A stretch of DNA of 16,575 nucleotides from Candidatus Kapaibacterium sp. (GTDB lineage Bacteria > Bacteroidota > Ignavibacteria > Kapaibacteriales > UBA2268). How positions within the stretch are numbered: the stretch's first letter is position 1; each line of letters opens with the position of its first letter. The stretch lies in contig JAQUZU010000039.1 in assembly GCA_028691175.1 (NCBI GenBank), forward strand, positions 1 through 16,575, read 5' to 3'. The translations under genes were made by a program, and so were the position numbers. Below are positions 1 through 6,078 of this stretch, one piece after another. A model generated the notes under the pieces. The model worked only from the letters and a program-made list of their open reading frames with translations, did not search any database and had not been told where the DNA came from.

Positions 1-1655
1 AAACTGCAAGCGAGCCACTCATCGAAGAAATCGAAATCGGACGTTTCATCACGCCGTACGGCAAGGGACTTGACCTCGGTCCGGACGGCTTCACCTGGAA
101 ATATGATGTTACGGACTACGAACCATATCTGCATGGCGACGTAACTTTTTCTGCAGGAAATTTGCAGGAACTCATCGACGTAAGTTTTGACTTCTACGAG
201 GGAATTCCGCCGAGAGATGTCGTAAAAATGACCGAAATATGGGGCAGCTATCGCAGCATGGACTACCGCGACATGGCAAGCGATATCGTTTTGAGGGAAA
301 CTTCACTCGTTAAGCAGCCGGAAACCCGACAATTGAAACTCAAAACACGCCTTACCGGGCACGGGCATCAGAGCAACGACGGGGCATTTCCGCATTGCTG
401 CGAATGGAAAGACAACACGCATACAATCACAACCGAAGAAAAAGAGCATCGATGGCACGTCTGGCAAGAATACGACTGCGCTCTTAATCCGGTATTTCCG
501 CAGGGCGGAACCTGGCCGGGATCGCGCGAGGGCTGGTGTCCGGGCGATGTTGTCAAAGATTTTGACTTTGAGTTGCCGGAATATTCTAACCACGACGACG
601 TTTGGTTCGACTATAGTATCACGCCGGTTCCGAGCGACAATCAGGGCATGGGCACCGGAAATTATATTGTCGCAATGCAGGTCTTCGAATACGGTGCACA
701 AAATCACGACCTCGACGCCGAAGTCGTTGACGTAATCTCGCCGAACAACTTCCCACTGTATTCGCGCGTAAATCCTATTTGCGTAAGCCCGAAAATCATT
801 ATCCGCAATAACGGCTCGAGCGACCTCACTTCGCTGAAATTCGAATATGGAATCGCCGGCAAAACCGATCGCGAATATACTTGGACAGGCTCGCTCGGAG
901 CAAATCTGAAAGACACGGTAGAACTGCCGATTACAGCCGATTTCTGGTATCCGGCGGCAGAGAAGAAATTCTCCGTCAAAATATCCGAACCGAACGGCGG
1001 CACAGATCAGTACGCCGACAACAACGGAATGACCACAGATTTCGAATTGCCGGACATCTATGAAAAAGGCTGCACTTTAGTCTTGACCGCACCGACAAAT
1101 TACGCTTCAACAATTCACATGACAGTAAAAGACATGTCCGGAAACATCGTCATTAACCGCTCCAACATCAACAACAATGTATCATATCGCGACGTTCTCG
1201 ACCTGCCTGATGGCTGCTACACGATGGAAATCATCAGCGACGAGCAAATAGGCATCAGTTACTGGGCAGTTTCGGATATGGGAAGCGGCTCGCTCAAAAT
1301 CCTTGCTCCGGACGGCACGACCGCAAAAGTCTTCGAACCGGACTTCGGTTACCGCCTGACATATTCATTCAGTATCGGCGCGATTACTTCAGTCGAGGAC
1401 ATGCAGGCAGACAACCTTCTCCGACTTTATCCAAACCCGACAATCGGCGAAGTCCGCTTCCGTGTTGACGAAAATCTCGGGCTTGTACCGGTAGAACTAT
1501 ACGACAACTCCGGACGCATGCTCATGAGCGATAAATTCGACCTGAGCAACGGGAACGAAGGCAAATTCAACATCGCAGATCTCTCCGCCGGCAGTTACTT
1601 TATCAGAATAGTTGGCAAGAATTACGACATTAAAAAGAATTTTATTAAAAAATAA
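1..1655 (+). CDS. PNGase F-like secreted glycoamidase with T9SS sorting domain (5' end missing)
   Basis: The reading frame is open from base 3 with no start, so the gene begins upstream; 550 residues are visible. The first ~200 match the core and C-terminal domain of Flavobacterium/Elizabethkingia PNGase F as I recall it: an EIGRFITPY segment near nt 30-60, then GHGHQ, CCEW..THTI and a REGWCPGD segment (nt 340-550). PNGase F cleaves the Asn-GlcNAc bond of N-glycoproteins. The equivalent of catalytic Glu206 is present (CCEW, codon 402-404). The region expected to hold Glu118 (nt ~140-165) has no Glu, and the Asp60 region lies off the window. After this comes a beta-rich, CARDB-like stretch. 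The last ~85 residues (nt ~1400-1655, LYPNPT...GEV...LYDNSGR...LSAGSYFIRI) are a typical type A T9SS sorting domain, so the protein is exported through the outer membrane and anchored or released there. Several in-frame ATG/TTG codons exist but none is the true start. Confidence 0.88.
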   Translation, partial: TASEPLIEEIEIGRFITPYGKGLDLGPDGFTWKYDVTDYEPYLHGDVTFSAGNLQELIDVSFDFYEGIPPRDVVKMTEIWGSYRSMDYRDMASDIVLRETSLVKQPETRQLKLKTRLTGHGHQSNDGAFPHCCEWKDNTHTITTEEKEHRWHVWQEYDCALNPVFPQGGTWPGSREGWCPGDVVKDFDFELPEYSNHDDVWFDYSITPVPSDNQGMGTGNYIVAMQVFEYGAQNHDLDAEVVDVISPNNFPLYSRVNPICVSPKIIIRNNGSSDLTSLKFEYGIAGKTDREYTWTGSLGANLKDTVELPITADFWYPAAEKKFSVKISEPNGGTDQYADNNGMTTDFELPDIYEKGCTLVLTAPTNYASTIHMTVKDMSGNIVINRSNINNNVSYRDVLDLPDGCYTMEIISDEQIGISYWAVSDMGSGSLKILAPDGTTAKVFEPDFGYRLTYSFSIGAITSVEDMQADNLLRLYPNPTIGEVRFRVDENLGLVPVELYDNSGRMLMSDKFDLSNGNEGKFNIADLSAGSYFIRIVGKNYDIKKNFIKK

Positions 1656-1670
1656 TACATATATCAAATA

Positions 1671-1700
1671 TTTGAACACTTTTCCCGTTTCTTATTATTG
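1671..1700 (+). promoter_or_regulatory. Candidate Bacteroidota-type promoter for trxA
   Basis: TTTG at 1671-1674 and TATTATTG at 1693-1700, 18 nt apart, resemble the TTTG / TAnnTTTG elements of Bacteroidota sigma-ABfr promoters, with one mismatch in the -7 box. The pair lies in the AT-rich gap before trxA, about 50 nt from its start codon. It rests on motif resemblance only, and AT-rich gaps give such matches by chance. Confidence 0.3.
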
Positions 1701-1749
1701 GTAAAAGCAGAAAAAATAATATTTACAAAATAATTTAAAGGAAAACAAA

Positions 1750-2076
1750 ATGGCAGAAAACGTATTACAAGTAACCGATGCCACTTTTGACGAAGATGTG
1801 CTTAAATCTGATGTTCCTGTAGTTCTCGATTTTTGGGCTACATGGTGCGGTCCTTGCAGAATGATTACTCCGTATATCGAAGAAATTGCTAAAGAATATG
1901 CCGGCAAAGCCCGCGTAGGCAAAGTCGACGTGGATAACAACCAGAATATCGCAATGAAATACGGCATTCGCTCTATTCCGACTGTCCTTTACTTCAAGGG
2001 CGGCGAGTTAGTAGACACCGTTATCGGTGCAGTTCCGAAAACTCAACTCGAAGACAAACTTAAAGAATTACTATAA
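1750..2076 (+). CDS. trxA: Thioredoxin
   Basis: A 108-residue classical thioredoxin, a cytosolic thiol-disulfide reductant that recycles ribonucleotide reductase, peroxiredoxins and methionine sulfoxide reductases and is itself reduced by thioredoxin reductase. The redox motif WCGPC is at residues 32-36. The buried Asp (D27) that tunes the active-site Cys is present, and the cis-proline is P77 in SIPTV. Length is normal for the family and there is no signal peptide, so it is the cytoplasmic form rather than a TlpA/ResA type. The ATG is preceded by AAAGGA with a 7-nt spacer, a usable ribosome site. The gene appears monocistronic: a candidate promoter lies upstream and a strong terminator follows about 20 nt after the stop. 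Confidence 0.98.
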   Translation: MAENVLQVTDATFDEDVLKSDVPVVLDFWATWCGPCRMITPYIEEIAKEYAGKARVGKVDVDNNQNIAMKYGIRSIPTVLYFKGGELVDTVIGAVPKTQLEDKLKELL

Positions 2077-2095
2077 GTTTTCTCGGATTATTATG

Positions 2096-2134
2096 CGGGA
2101 AACTCGAACAAATAATTCGAGTTTCCCGTTTTTT
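2096..2134 (+). terminator. Rho-independent terminator of trxA
   Basis: A perfect 13-bp stem (CGGGAAACTCGAA at 2096-2108 pairing with 2116-2128), a 7-nt loop and an immediate run of six T (2129-2134). The T run is on the + strand only, so it ends trxA transcription and isolates it from the thioesterase gene. Confidence 0.95.
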
Positions 2135-2151
2135 GCATATAAATGCAACAT

Positions 2152-2181
2152 TTTGCGAAAATAAACGTTAACATACTTTTT
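2152..2181 (+). promoter_or_regulatory. Candidate promoter for the thioesterase-TudS-queG group
   Basis: TTTG at 2152-2155 and TACTTTTT at 2174-2181, spaced 18 nt, give a near match to TTTG/TAnnTTTG with the same spacing as the trxA candidate. It lies just after the trxA terminator and ~20 nt before the thioesterase start, where a new promoter is required. Motif resemblance only. Confidence 0.3.
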
Positions 2182-2199
2182 TGAACAATCCGAGACACT

Positions 2200-2613
2200 A
2201 TGGATAGAATTATACACGATCATCAAATACGCGTCCGTTATAAAGAAACCGATAAAATGGGTGTTGTATATAACGGAAATTACTTTACATATTTTGAAAT
2301 TGGGCGTACCGAACTAATGCGTACGGCGGGCTATCCGTACATTCGTTTCGAAGAGGGAGGCTACTATCTTCCGCTGATTGAATCGCATGCCGAATACATC
2401 AAAACCGCACATTACGACGACATTCTGACAATTCGCTCGTCAATCAAGCCGGTACTTTCGGCACGAGTACGCTTCGACTACGAAGTTTATCGCGACGACG
2501 AACTCCTCACACGCGGTTATACAGGACACTGCTTCATGGACATCGCAACAATGAAAGCCACCCGGCCGCCGAAATCTTTCGTCGATTTTATCAAAGAAGT
2601 ATCGAAGAAATAA
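2200..2613 (+). CDS. YbgC/4HBT-family acyl-CoA thioesterase
   Basis: A 137-residue single hot-dog-fold protein. The N-terminal signature RVRYKETDKMGVVYNGNYF (residues 11-29), followed by YFEIGRTELMR, matches the 4-hydroxybenzoyl-CoA thioesterase/YbgC family. The catalytic Asp is retained as D18, the second acidic position of the E-T-D triplet; E. coli YbgC also has D18. Members hydrolyse short- or medium-chain acyl-CoA, or acyl-ACP, in the cytosol; in proteobacteria YbgC lies with tol-pal, which is not the case here. Length is normal (130-140). The gene starts at ATG 66 nt after the trxA terminator and is followed after 82 nt by the TudS-like gene on the same strand. Substrate cannot be told from the sequence. 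Confidence 0.9.
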   Translation: MDRIIHDHQIRVRYKETDKMGVVYNGNYFTYFEIGRTELMRTAGYPYIRFEEGGYYLPLIESHAEYIKTAHYDDILTIRSSIKPVLSARVRFDYEVYRDDELLTRGYTGHCFMDIATMKATRPPKSFVDFIKEVSKK

Positions 2614-2629
2614 ACGCGTGCAAGAAACA

Positions 2630-2661
2630 GTTTCGGGCGAATTTCCATATCCGCCCGAAAC
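2630..2661 (+). repeat. 10-bp perfect inverted repeat between thioesterase and TudS-like genes
   Basis: GTTTCGGGCG (2630-2639) is exactly complementary to 2652-2661 across a 12-nt loop. No T run follows on either strand, so it is not a standard intrinsic terminator. It sits in the 82-nt gap ahead of the ATG at 2696. It could be an mRNA-stabilising hairpin, a processing site or a cis-regulatory structure. Being inside the mRNA, it also argues against using the GTG at 2618 as start of the next gene. Confidence 0.6.
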
Positions 2662-2695
2662 ACCAAGCAAAGTTTCAGTCATTTTACGCAAAACT

Positions 2696-3127
2696 ATGTC
2701 AATTCTCATCAGTGCATGCCTGCTCGGCATCAATTGCAAATATGACGGCAAATCGAACACCACACCGGAAGTAATAGAATTCGTCCGCAATCGGCAGGTT
2801 TTGCCCGTCTGCCCGGAAGTTTTCGGCGGGCTGAGTATTCCGCGGACACCTTGCGAAATCTGCGGTAAACATATTTTGTCGAAAAATGGTGGCGATTTCA
2901 CTGCGGAATATCTCCGTGGAGCAGAAATTACGCTCCGTATGGCACAGGCAGCGGGAGCGAAATTCGCAATCTTGAAAGCAAAAAGTCCGTCGTGCGGATT
3001 CGGCAAAATATATGATGGAACTTTTTCGCACACCTTGACCGCAGGCAACGGAATTGCTGCCGAGATGCTCGCAAAAAGCGGCATCTTAATCGCAAACGAA
3101 GATAATTTTCGGGACATAATTAAGTGA
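2696..3127 (+). CDS. DUF523 / TudS-like [4Fe-4S] protein (putative thiouracil desulfurase family)
   Basis: A 143-residue DUF523 protein. Signatures are SACLLGINCKYDG (residues 6-18), VCPEVFGGLSIPR (38-50) and KSPSCGFGKIYDG (96-108). The conserved C8, C39 and C100 are the expected ligands of the three-cysteine [4Fe-4S] cluster described for TudS, the DUF523 member shown to desulfurate 2-thiouracil to uracil. SPSCG also carries the conserved serines near the active site. Additional C14, C53 and C56 are present. I chose the ATG at 2696 because homology begins right at MSILISAC; a GTG at 2618 would add 26 residues that run through a hairpin and resemble nothing. The stop overlaps the queG start (GTGA), implying translational coupling. 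The family is sure; the native substrate (free thio-base, or a tRNA breakdown product) is inference. Confidence 0.88.
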   Translation: MSILISACLLGINCKYDGKSNTTPEVIEFVRNRQVLPVCPEVFGGLSIPRTPCEICGKHILSKNGGDFTAEYLRGAEITLRMAQAAGAKFAILKAKSPSCGFGKIYDGTFSHTLTAGNGIAAEMLAKSGILIANEDNFRDIIK

Positions 3128-4017
3128 CCGACAAAGAAAAAATCTCGGACAAAGCCCGCGAAATCGGCTTTGATCTGATTGGTTTTGCAGTTTGCGAACT
3201 GTTAGACGAAGCGGCAAAATTCTCTCACGAGGCCGCGGAAAGCGGGAAATTCGCCACGCTCAAATATCTCGAAAGCAATATTCCGCAGAAGCGCGACCCG
3301 CGGCTCATTTTGCCCGGTGCAAAATCCGTAATCGCACTTGCAAAGCATTATTCCGCCGCGGCAAATTACGCTCCGGGAACTCTGAAAGTTGCCCGCTACG
3401 CACTTCTTCCGGACTATCACGTCAGGTTGCGCCCGATGCTGAACGAACTCGCCACATATATAAAATCGGAAACCGGCGGCGAAGTTGCTACCTCGCTCGA
3501 CGGCGGAAAGGCATTCGAAAAAATCTGGGCAGAGCGTGCCGGACTTGGTTTTCAGGGCAGAAACAGCCTGTTGATAACTCCGGAATTCGGCTCGTATATC
3601 AACTTGGCTGTAATTTTTACCGTGGCAGAATTTCCGCCGGACACACCGGCAAAATCGCTCTGCGGCAAATGCCGAAAATGTATCGAGTCGTGTCCAAACA
3701 CGGCAATAAGTCCGAATAAAATAATCGACTTACGGCGTTGCATTTCATATAATACGATAGAGAATAAAGGCGAAATTCCGCCGGGAATAAATCTTGCGGG
3801 CAACGCCTACGGCTGCGATATTTGCCAGGAAGTTTGTCCACACAATCACCATACAATTGTGGAAAACTTTTCTGCGGTGCCGGAGGGCGGACTCTCGCCG
3901 AAGGAACTTCTCGCGATGACGCCGGAGGAATTTAACCGCAAATTTGCGGATTCGCCGATTAAGCGCATTAAACTTCATCGTATGAAACGGAATATTTTGC
4001 ACTGCCTTAATCAATAA
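3124..4017 (+). CDS. queG: Epoxyqueuosine reductase QueG
   Basis: A 297-residue cobalamin- and iron-sulfur-dependent reductase catalysing the last step of queuosine synthesis in tRNA (epoxyqueuosine at wobble position 34 to queuosine). Two [4Fe-4S] ferredoxin-like motifs are visible: C180-x2-C183-x2-C186-x3-C190-P, and C231-x2-C234-x3-C238-P, with an extra C206 in RRCISYNTIENKG. SLDGGKAFEKIWAERAGLG (124-142) is the family's central motif, and D126 matches the catalytic Asp of characterised QueG. Length fits the short form without C-terminal HEAT repeats. It starts with GTG at 3124, overlapping the TudS-like stop by 4 nt and lacking its own ribosome site, so it is probably coupled. The next gene, gltX, begins after a 104-nt AT-rich gap. 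Confidence 0.96.
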   Translation: MTDKEKISDKAREIGFDLIGFAVCELLDEAAKFSHEAAESGKFATLKYLESNIPQKRDPRLILPGAKSVIALAKHYSAAANYAPGTLKVARYALLPDYHVRLRPMLNELATYIKSETGGEVATSLDGGKAFEKIWAERAGLGFQGRNSLLITPEFGSYINLAVIFTVAEFPPDTPAKSLCGKCRKCIESCPNTAISPNKIIDLRRCISYNTIENKGEIPPGINLAGNAYGCDICQEVCPHNHHTIVENFSAVPEGGLSPKELLAMTPEEFNRKFADSPIKRIKLHRMKRNILHCLNQ

Positions 4018-4121
4018 TAGATTAATTCAAATTTCTAAATCTCGTAAATTTTTTGTAATTTGCATATTCAAATTTTTGAAAAATAATAAAAATCATAATT
4101 TATACAGAGAGTTAGACCGCA
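4018..4121 (+). promoter_or_regulatory. AT-rich gltX leader with direct repeat, palindrome and weak promoter match
   Basis: This gap is far more AT-rich than the genes around it. It holds a 10-bp direct repeat ATTCAAATTT (4025-4034 and 4066-4075). The second copy is part of the palindrome TTCAAA-TT-TTTGAA (4067-4080). A weak promoter match is TTTG 4075-4078 plus TAATTTAT 4096-4103 (17-nt spacer). No T-box-like structure or terminator is evident. AGAGAG at ~4107-4112 may help ribosome binding. Confidence 0.25.
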
Positions 4122-5573
4122 ATGTCAGTTAAAGTTAGATTCGCACCGTCTCCGACGGGATATTTGCACGTCGGCGGACTTCGCACGGCACTTTACAATT
4201 ATCTTTTCGCGCGCCACAACGGCGGCAAAATGGTTCTCCGCATCGAGGACACAGACCGCACGCGTTTCGTAGAGCATGCGCAGGAAAATTTAATCAAAAT
4301 GCTGCAATGGGCAGGCATCGAAATCGATGAAGGTCCGGGCTTCGGCGGCGACTGCGGACCGTACGTCCAGAGCGAACGCTTTGATTTATATACCAAATAC
4401 GCAAATGAGCTGCTCGATGCAGGCAAGGCATATTATGCATTCGACACGGCTGAAGAACTCGAGGAAATGCGCACAAGATTGCAGAGCGGAACAAAGGGCG
4501 ACTATCGCTATGACCGCAAAAACATGCGCAATTCGCTTACACTCGCTGCAGACGAAGTCGAAAAACTAATCGCTGACGGCACTCCGCACGTAATCCGCAT
4601 GCTGGTACCGGAAAATGAAAATATCATATTCCACGATTTAATTCGTGGCGAAGTAAAAATCAATTCGCAAGAAGTTGACGATCAAATTCTCATTAAAAGC
4701 GACGGTTTCCCGACCTATCACTTGGCAAACGTAGTCGATGATCATCTGATGAAAATCACCCACGTAATTCGTGGCGAGGAATGGTTGCCGTCGACTCCGA
4801 AGCACTGCATTCTTTATCGTGCTTTCGGCTGGGAAGAACCGCTGTTCGCGCACCTTCCGCTCCTGCTCAATAAGGATAAAACCAAACTCAGCAAGCGCCA
4901 GGGCAGCGTGGCAGTCGAGGACTTCAAACTGAAATACAATCGCGACGCATTTGTCAATTTCGTTGCATTGCTCGGGTGGAATCCGTCCGGCGACCGCGAA
5001 ATCTACGACATGAACGAGTTGATCGAGCTCTTCAATCTCGAAAAAGTAAACAAAGCCGGAGCAGTTTTCGATACACAGAAACTCGACTGGTACAATTTCC
5101 AGTATTTGCAGAAACTTACGCCGAAAGAAATGGCGTCCGAACTCGCCGACGAACTCAAAAAACGCGAAATGCCGGAAATGCCGGAAGAATATCTCGAAAA
5201 AGTCTGCGTTTTAGTTAAAGAGCGCGTCAATTTCATCGCGGATATTCCGGACTACGCGCCGTACATGCTGGGCGATATCACCGAATATGAAGAGAAATAT
5301 CTCGCCAAGCATTGGACGAAAGAGAAAACTCCGCTAATGAAAGAATTAATCGCGCGTCTCGAAAATTCGCCGGAATTTAATTACGAACCTATGCACGAAC
5401 TTACAAAAGCATATTGCGAAGAAAAAGAAGTGAAGTTAAAGGAAGTAATTCACCCGCTTCGTCTGATGATAACCGGCAAGTCAATCGGCGCCGGAATGTT
5501 CGAGACCATGGAAGTTCTCGGACGCGAAGAATGCTCGAAGCGTATGAAAAATTTCATTGAAATATACGGATAA
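4122..5573 (+). CDS. gltX: Glutamyl-tRNA synthetase
   Basis: A 483-residue class I aminoacyl-tRNA synthetase that charges tRNA-Glu (and, where GatCAB is present, tRNA-Gln) with glutamate. The HIGH-type motif is FAPSPTGYLHVGGLRTALYN (residues 7-26, LHVGG at 15-19) and the KMSKS-type motif is KLSKRQGS (255-262). The amino-acid and ATP pocket is supported by RIEDTD (40-45) and HVIRGEEWLPSTPKH (214-228). The zinc-binding Cys cluster known in E. coli GluRS is absent: the equivalent stretch is YYAFDT (104-109), a common non-zinc version. Length is normal, with a C-terminal anticodon-binding region from about residue 330. The lipoprotein gene begins 4 nt after the stop, so the two are very likely cotranscribed. 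Confidence 0.98.
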   Translation: MSVKVRFAPSPTGYLHVGGLRTALYNYLFARHNGGKMVLRIEDTDRTRFVEHAQENLIKMLQWAGIEIDEGPGFGGDCGPYVQSERFDLYTKYANELLDAGKAYYAFDTAEELEEMRTRLQSGTKGDYRYDRKNMRNSLTLAADEVEKLIADGTPHVIRMLVPENENIIFHDLIRGEVKINSQEVDDQILIKSDGFPTYHLANVVDDHLMKITHVIRGEEWLPSTPKHCILYRAFGWEEPLFAHLPLLLNKDKTKLSKRQGSVAVEDFKLKYNRDAFVNFVALLGWNPSGDREIYDMNELIELFNLEKVNKAGAVFDTQKLDWYNFQYLQKLTPKEMASELADELKKREMPEMPEEYLEKVCVLVKERVNFIADIPDYAPYMLGDITEYEEKYLAKHWTKEKTPLMKELIARLENSPEFNYEPMHELTKAYCEEKEVKLKEVIHPLRLMITGKSIGAGMFETMEVLGREECSKRMKNFIEIYG

Positions 5574-5577
5574 GCCT

Positions 5578-6036
5578 ATGTGGAAGTTTATTTTTCCTAT
5601 ATTGATTGCCGGAATTTTGTGCGGGTGTGCGAGCGGAAATTCTGCAGATAAGTGCCTTAAAGACAACGAAACGGATCTGCTCATCAAATGGGGCGATCAG
5701 TATAACCGCTTCGGCACGCGAATTTATTCGGTCATTGATGCGAAATTGAACTACTACAAAGTGCGGGAAGACAGCACGGGCGGAAAGATTTTCAGCGATT
5801 CCGCCCGAATTGAACCGGAAAATTTCTGCAAAATCAAGCAAGAACTGACGCAGTTAATCCTCGCTACGCAGGCGATGGCTTTTCCGGGATCGACTCAGCA
5901 ATTTATCGAATACGTCAGCCCGCAGCAAAATATTTATTTTCGGGCAATCTGGAACCCGGAACACACAAATTACGGCAACAAAAATTTACGAAACTTCTAC
6001 GATTCTTTGACATTTAAAGCGACAGAAAATTTATAG
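5578..6036 (+). CDS. Small lipoprotein of unknown function
   Basis: Encodes 152 residues. The first 17 (MWKFIFPILIAGILCGC) form a short lipoprotein signal: a basic residue, a hydrophobic core and lipobox L-C-G-C with lipidated C17. The mature part (~135 residues) is soluble, hydrophilic and mixed alpha/beta in character, with two further Cys. I recognise no domain. The start was set at the ATG 4 nt after the gltX stop, because a TTG seven codons earlier would lie inside gltX and push the charged residues KYTDKP ahead of the signal. It is close to gltX upstream and 42 nt from the response-regulator gene downstream. It may be a lineage-specific envelope protein that merely rides on the gltX transcript. 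Confidence 0.75.
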   Translation: MWKFIFPILIAGILCGCASGNSADKCLKDNETDLLIKWGDQYNRFGTRIYSVIDAKLNYYKVREDSTGGKIFSDSARIEPENFCKIKQELTQLILATQAMAFPGSTQQFIEYVSPQQNIYFRAIWNPEHTNYGNKNLRNFYDSLTFKATENL

Positions 6037-6078
6037 TTCCGCACCGAAAAGTCGGAAATATTTAAAAAGCAGGTAAAA

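Noticed and set aside
453..468. TGGCAC-like sigma-54 promoter motif
   Set aside because: It lies inside the PNGase F-like coding region and lacks the TTGC half at the right distance.
162..1655. Treating the TTG at 162 as the start of the PNGase F-like gene
   Set aside because: Homology to PNGase F (EIGRFITPY and onward) continues upstream to base 3 in the same frame and there is no signal peptide, so the gene is truncated by the window edge.
2618..2695. GTG-initiated 26-residue extension of the TudS-like protein
   Set aside because: It starts 4 nt after the thioesterase stop but reads through a perfect hairpin, has no family similarity, and the DUF523 signature begins exactly at the ATG at 2696.
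2440..3117. 225-codon open frame on the - strand across the thioesterase/TudS-like junction
   Set aside because: It lies antisense to two well-supported genes, its protein resembles nothing I know, and it crosses the gap between them; it is a shadow of codon bias.
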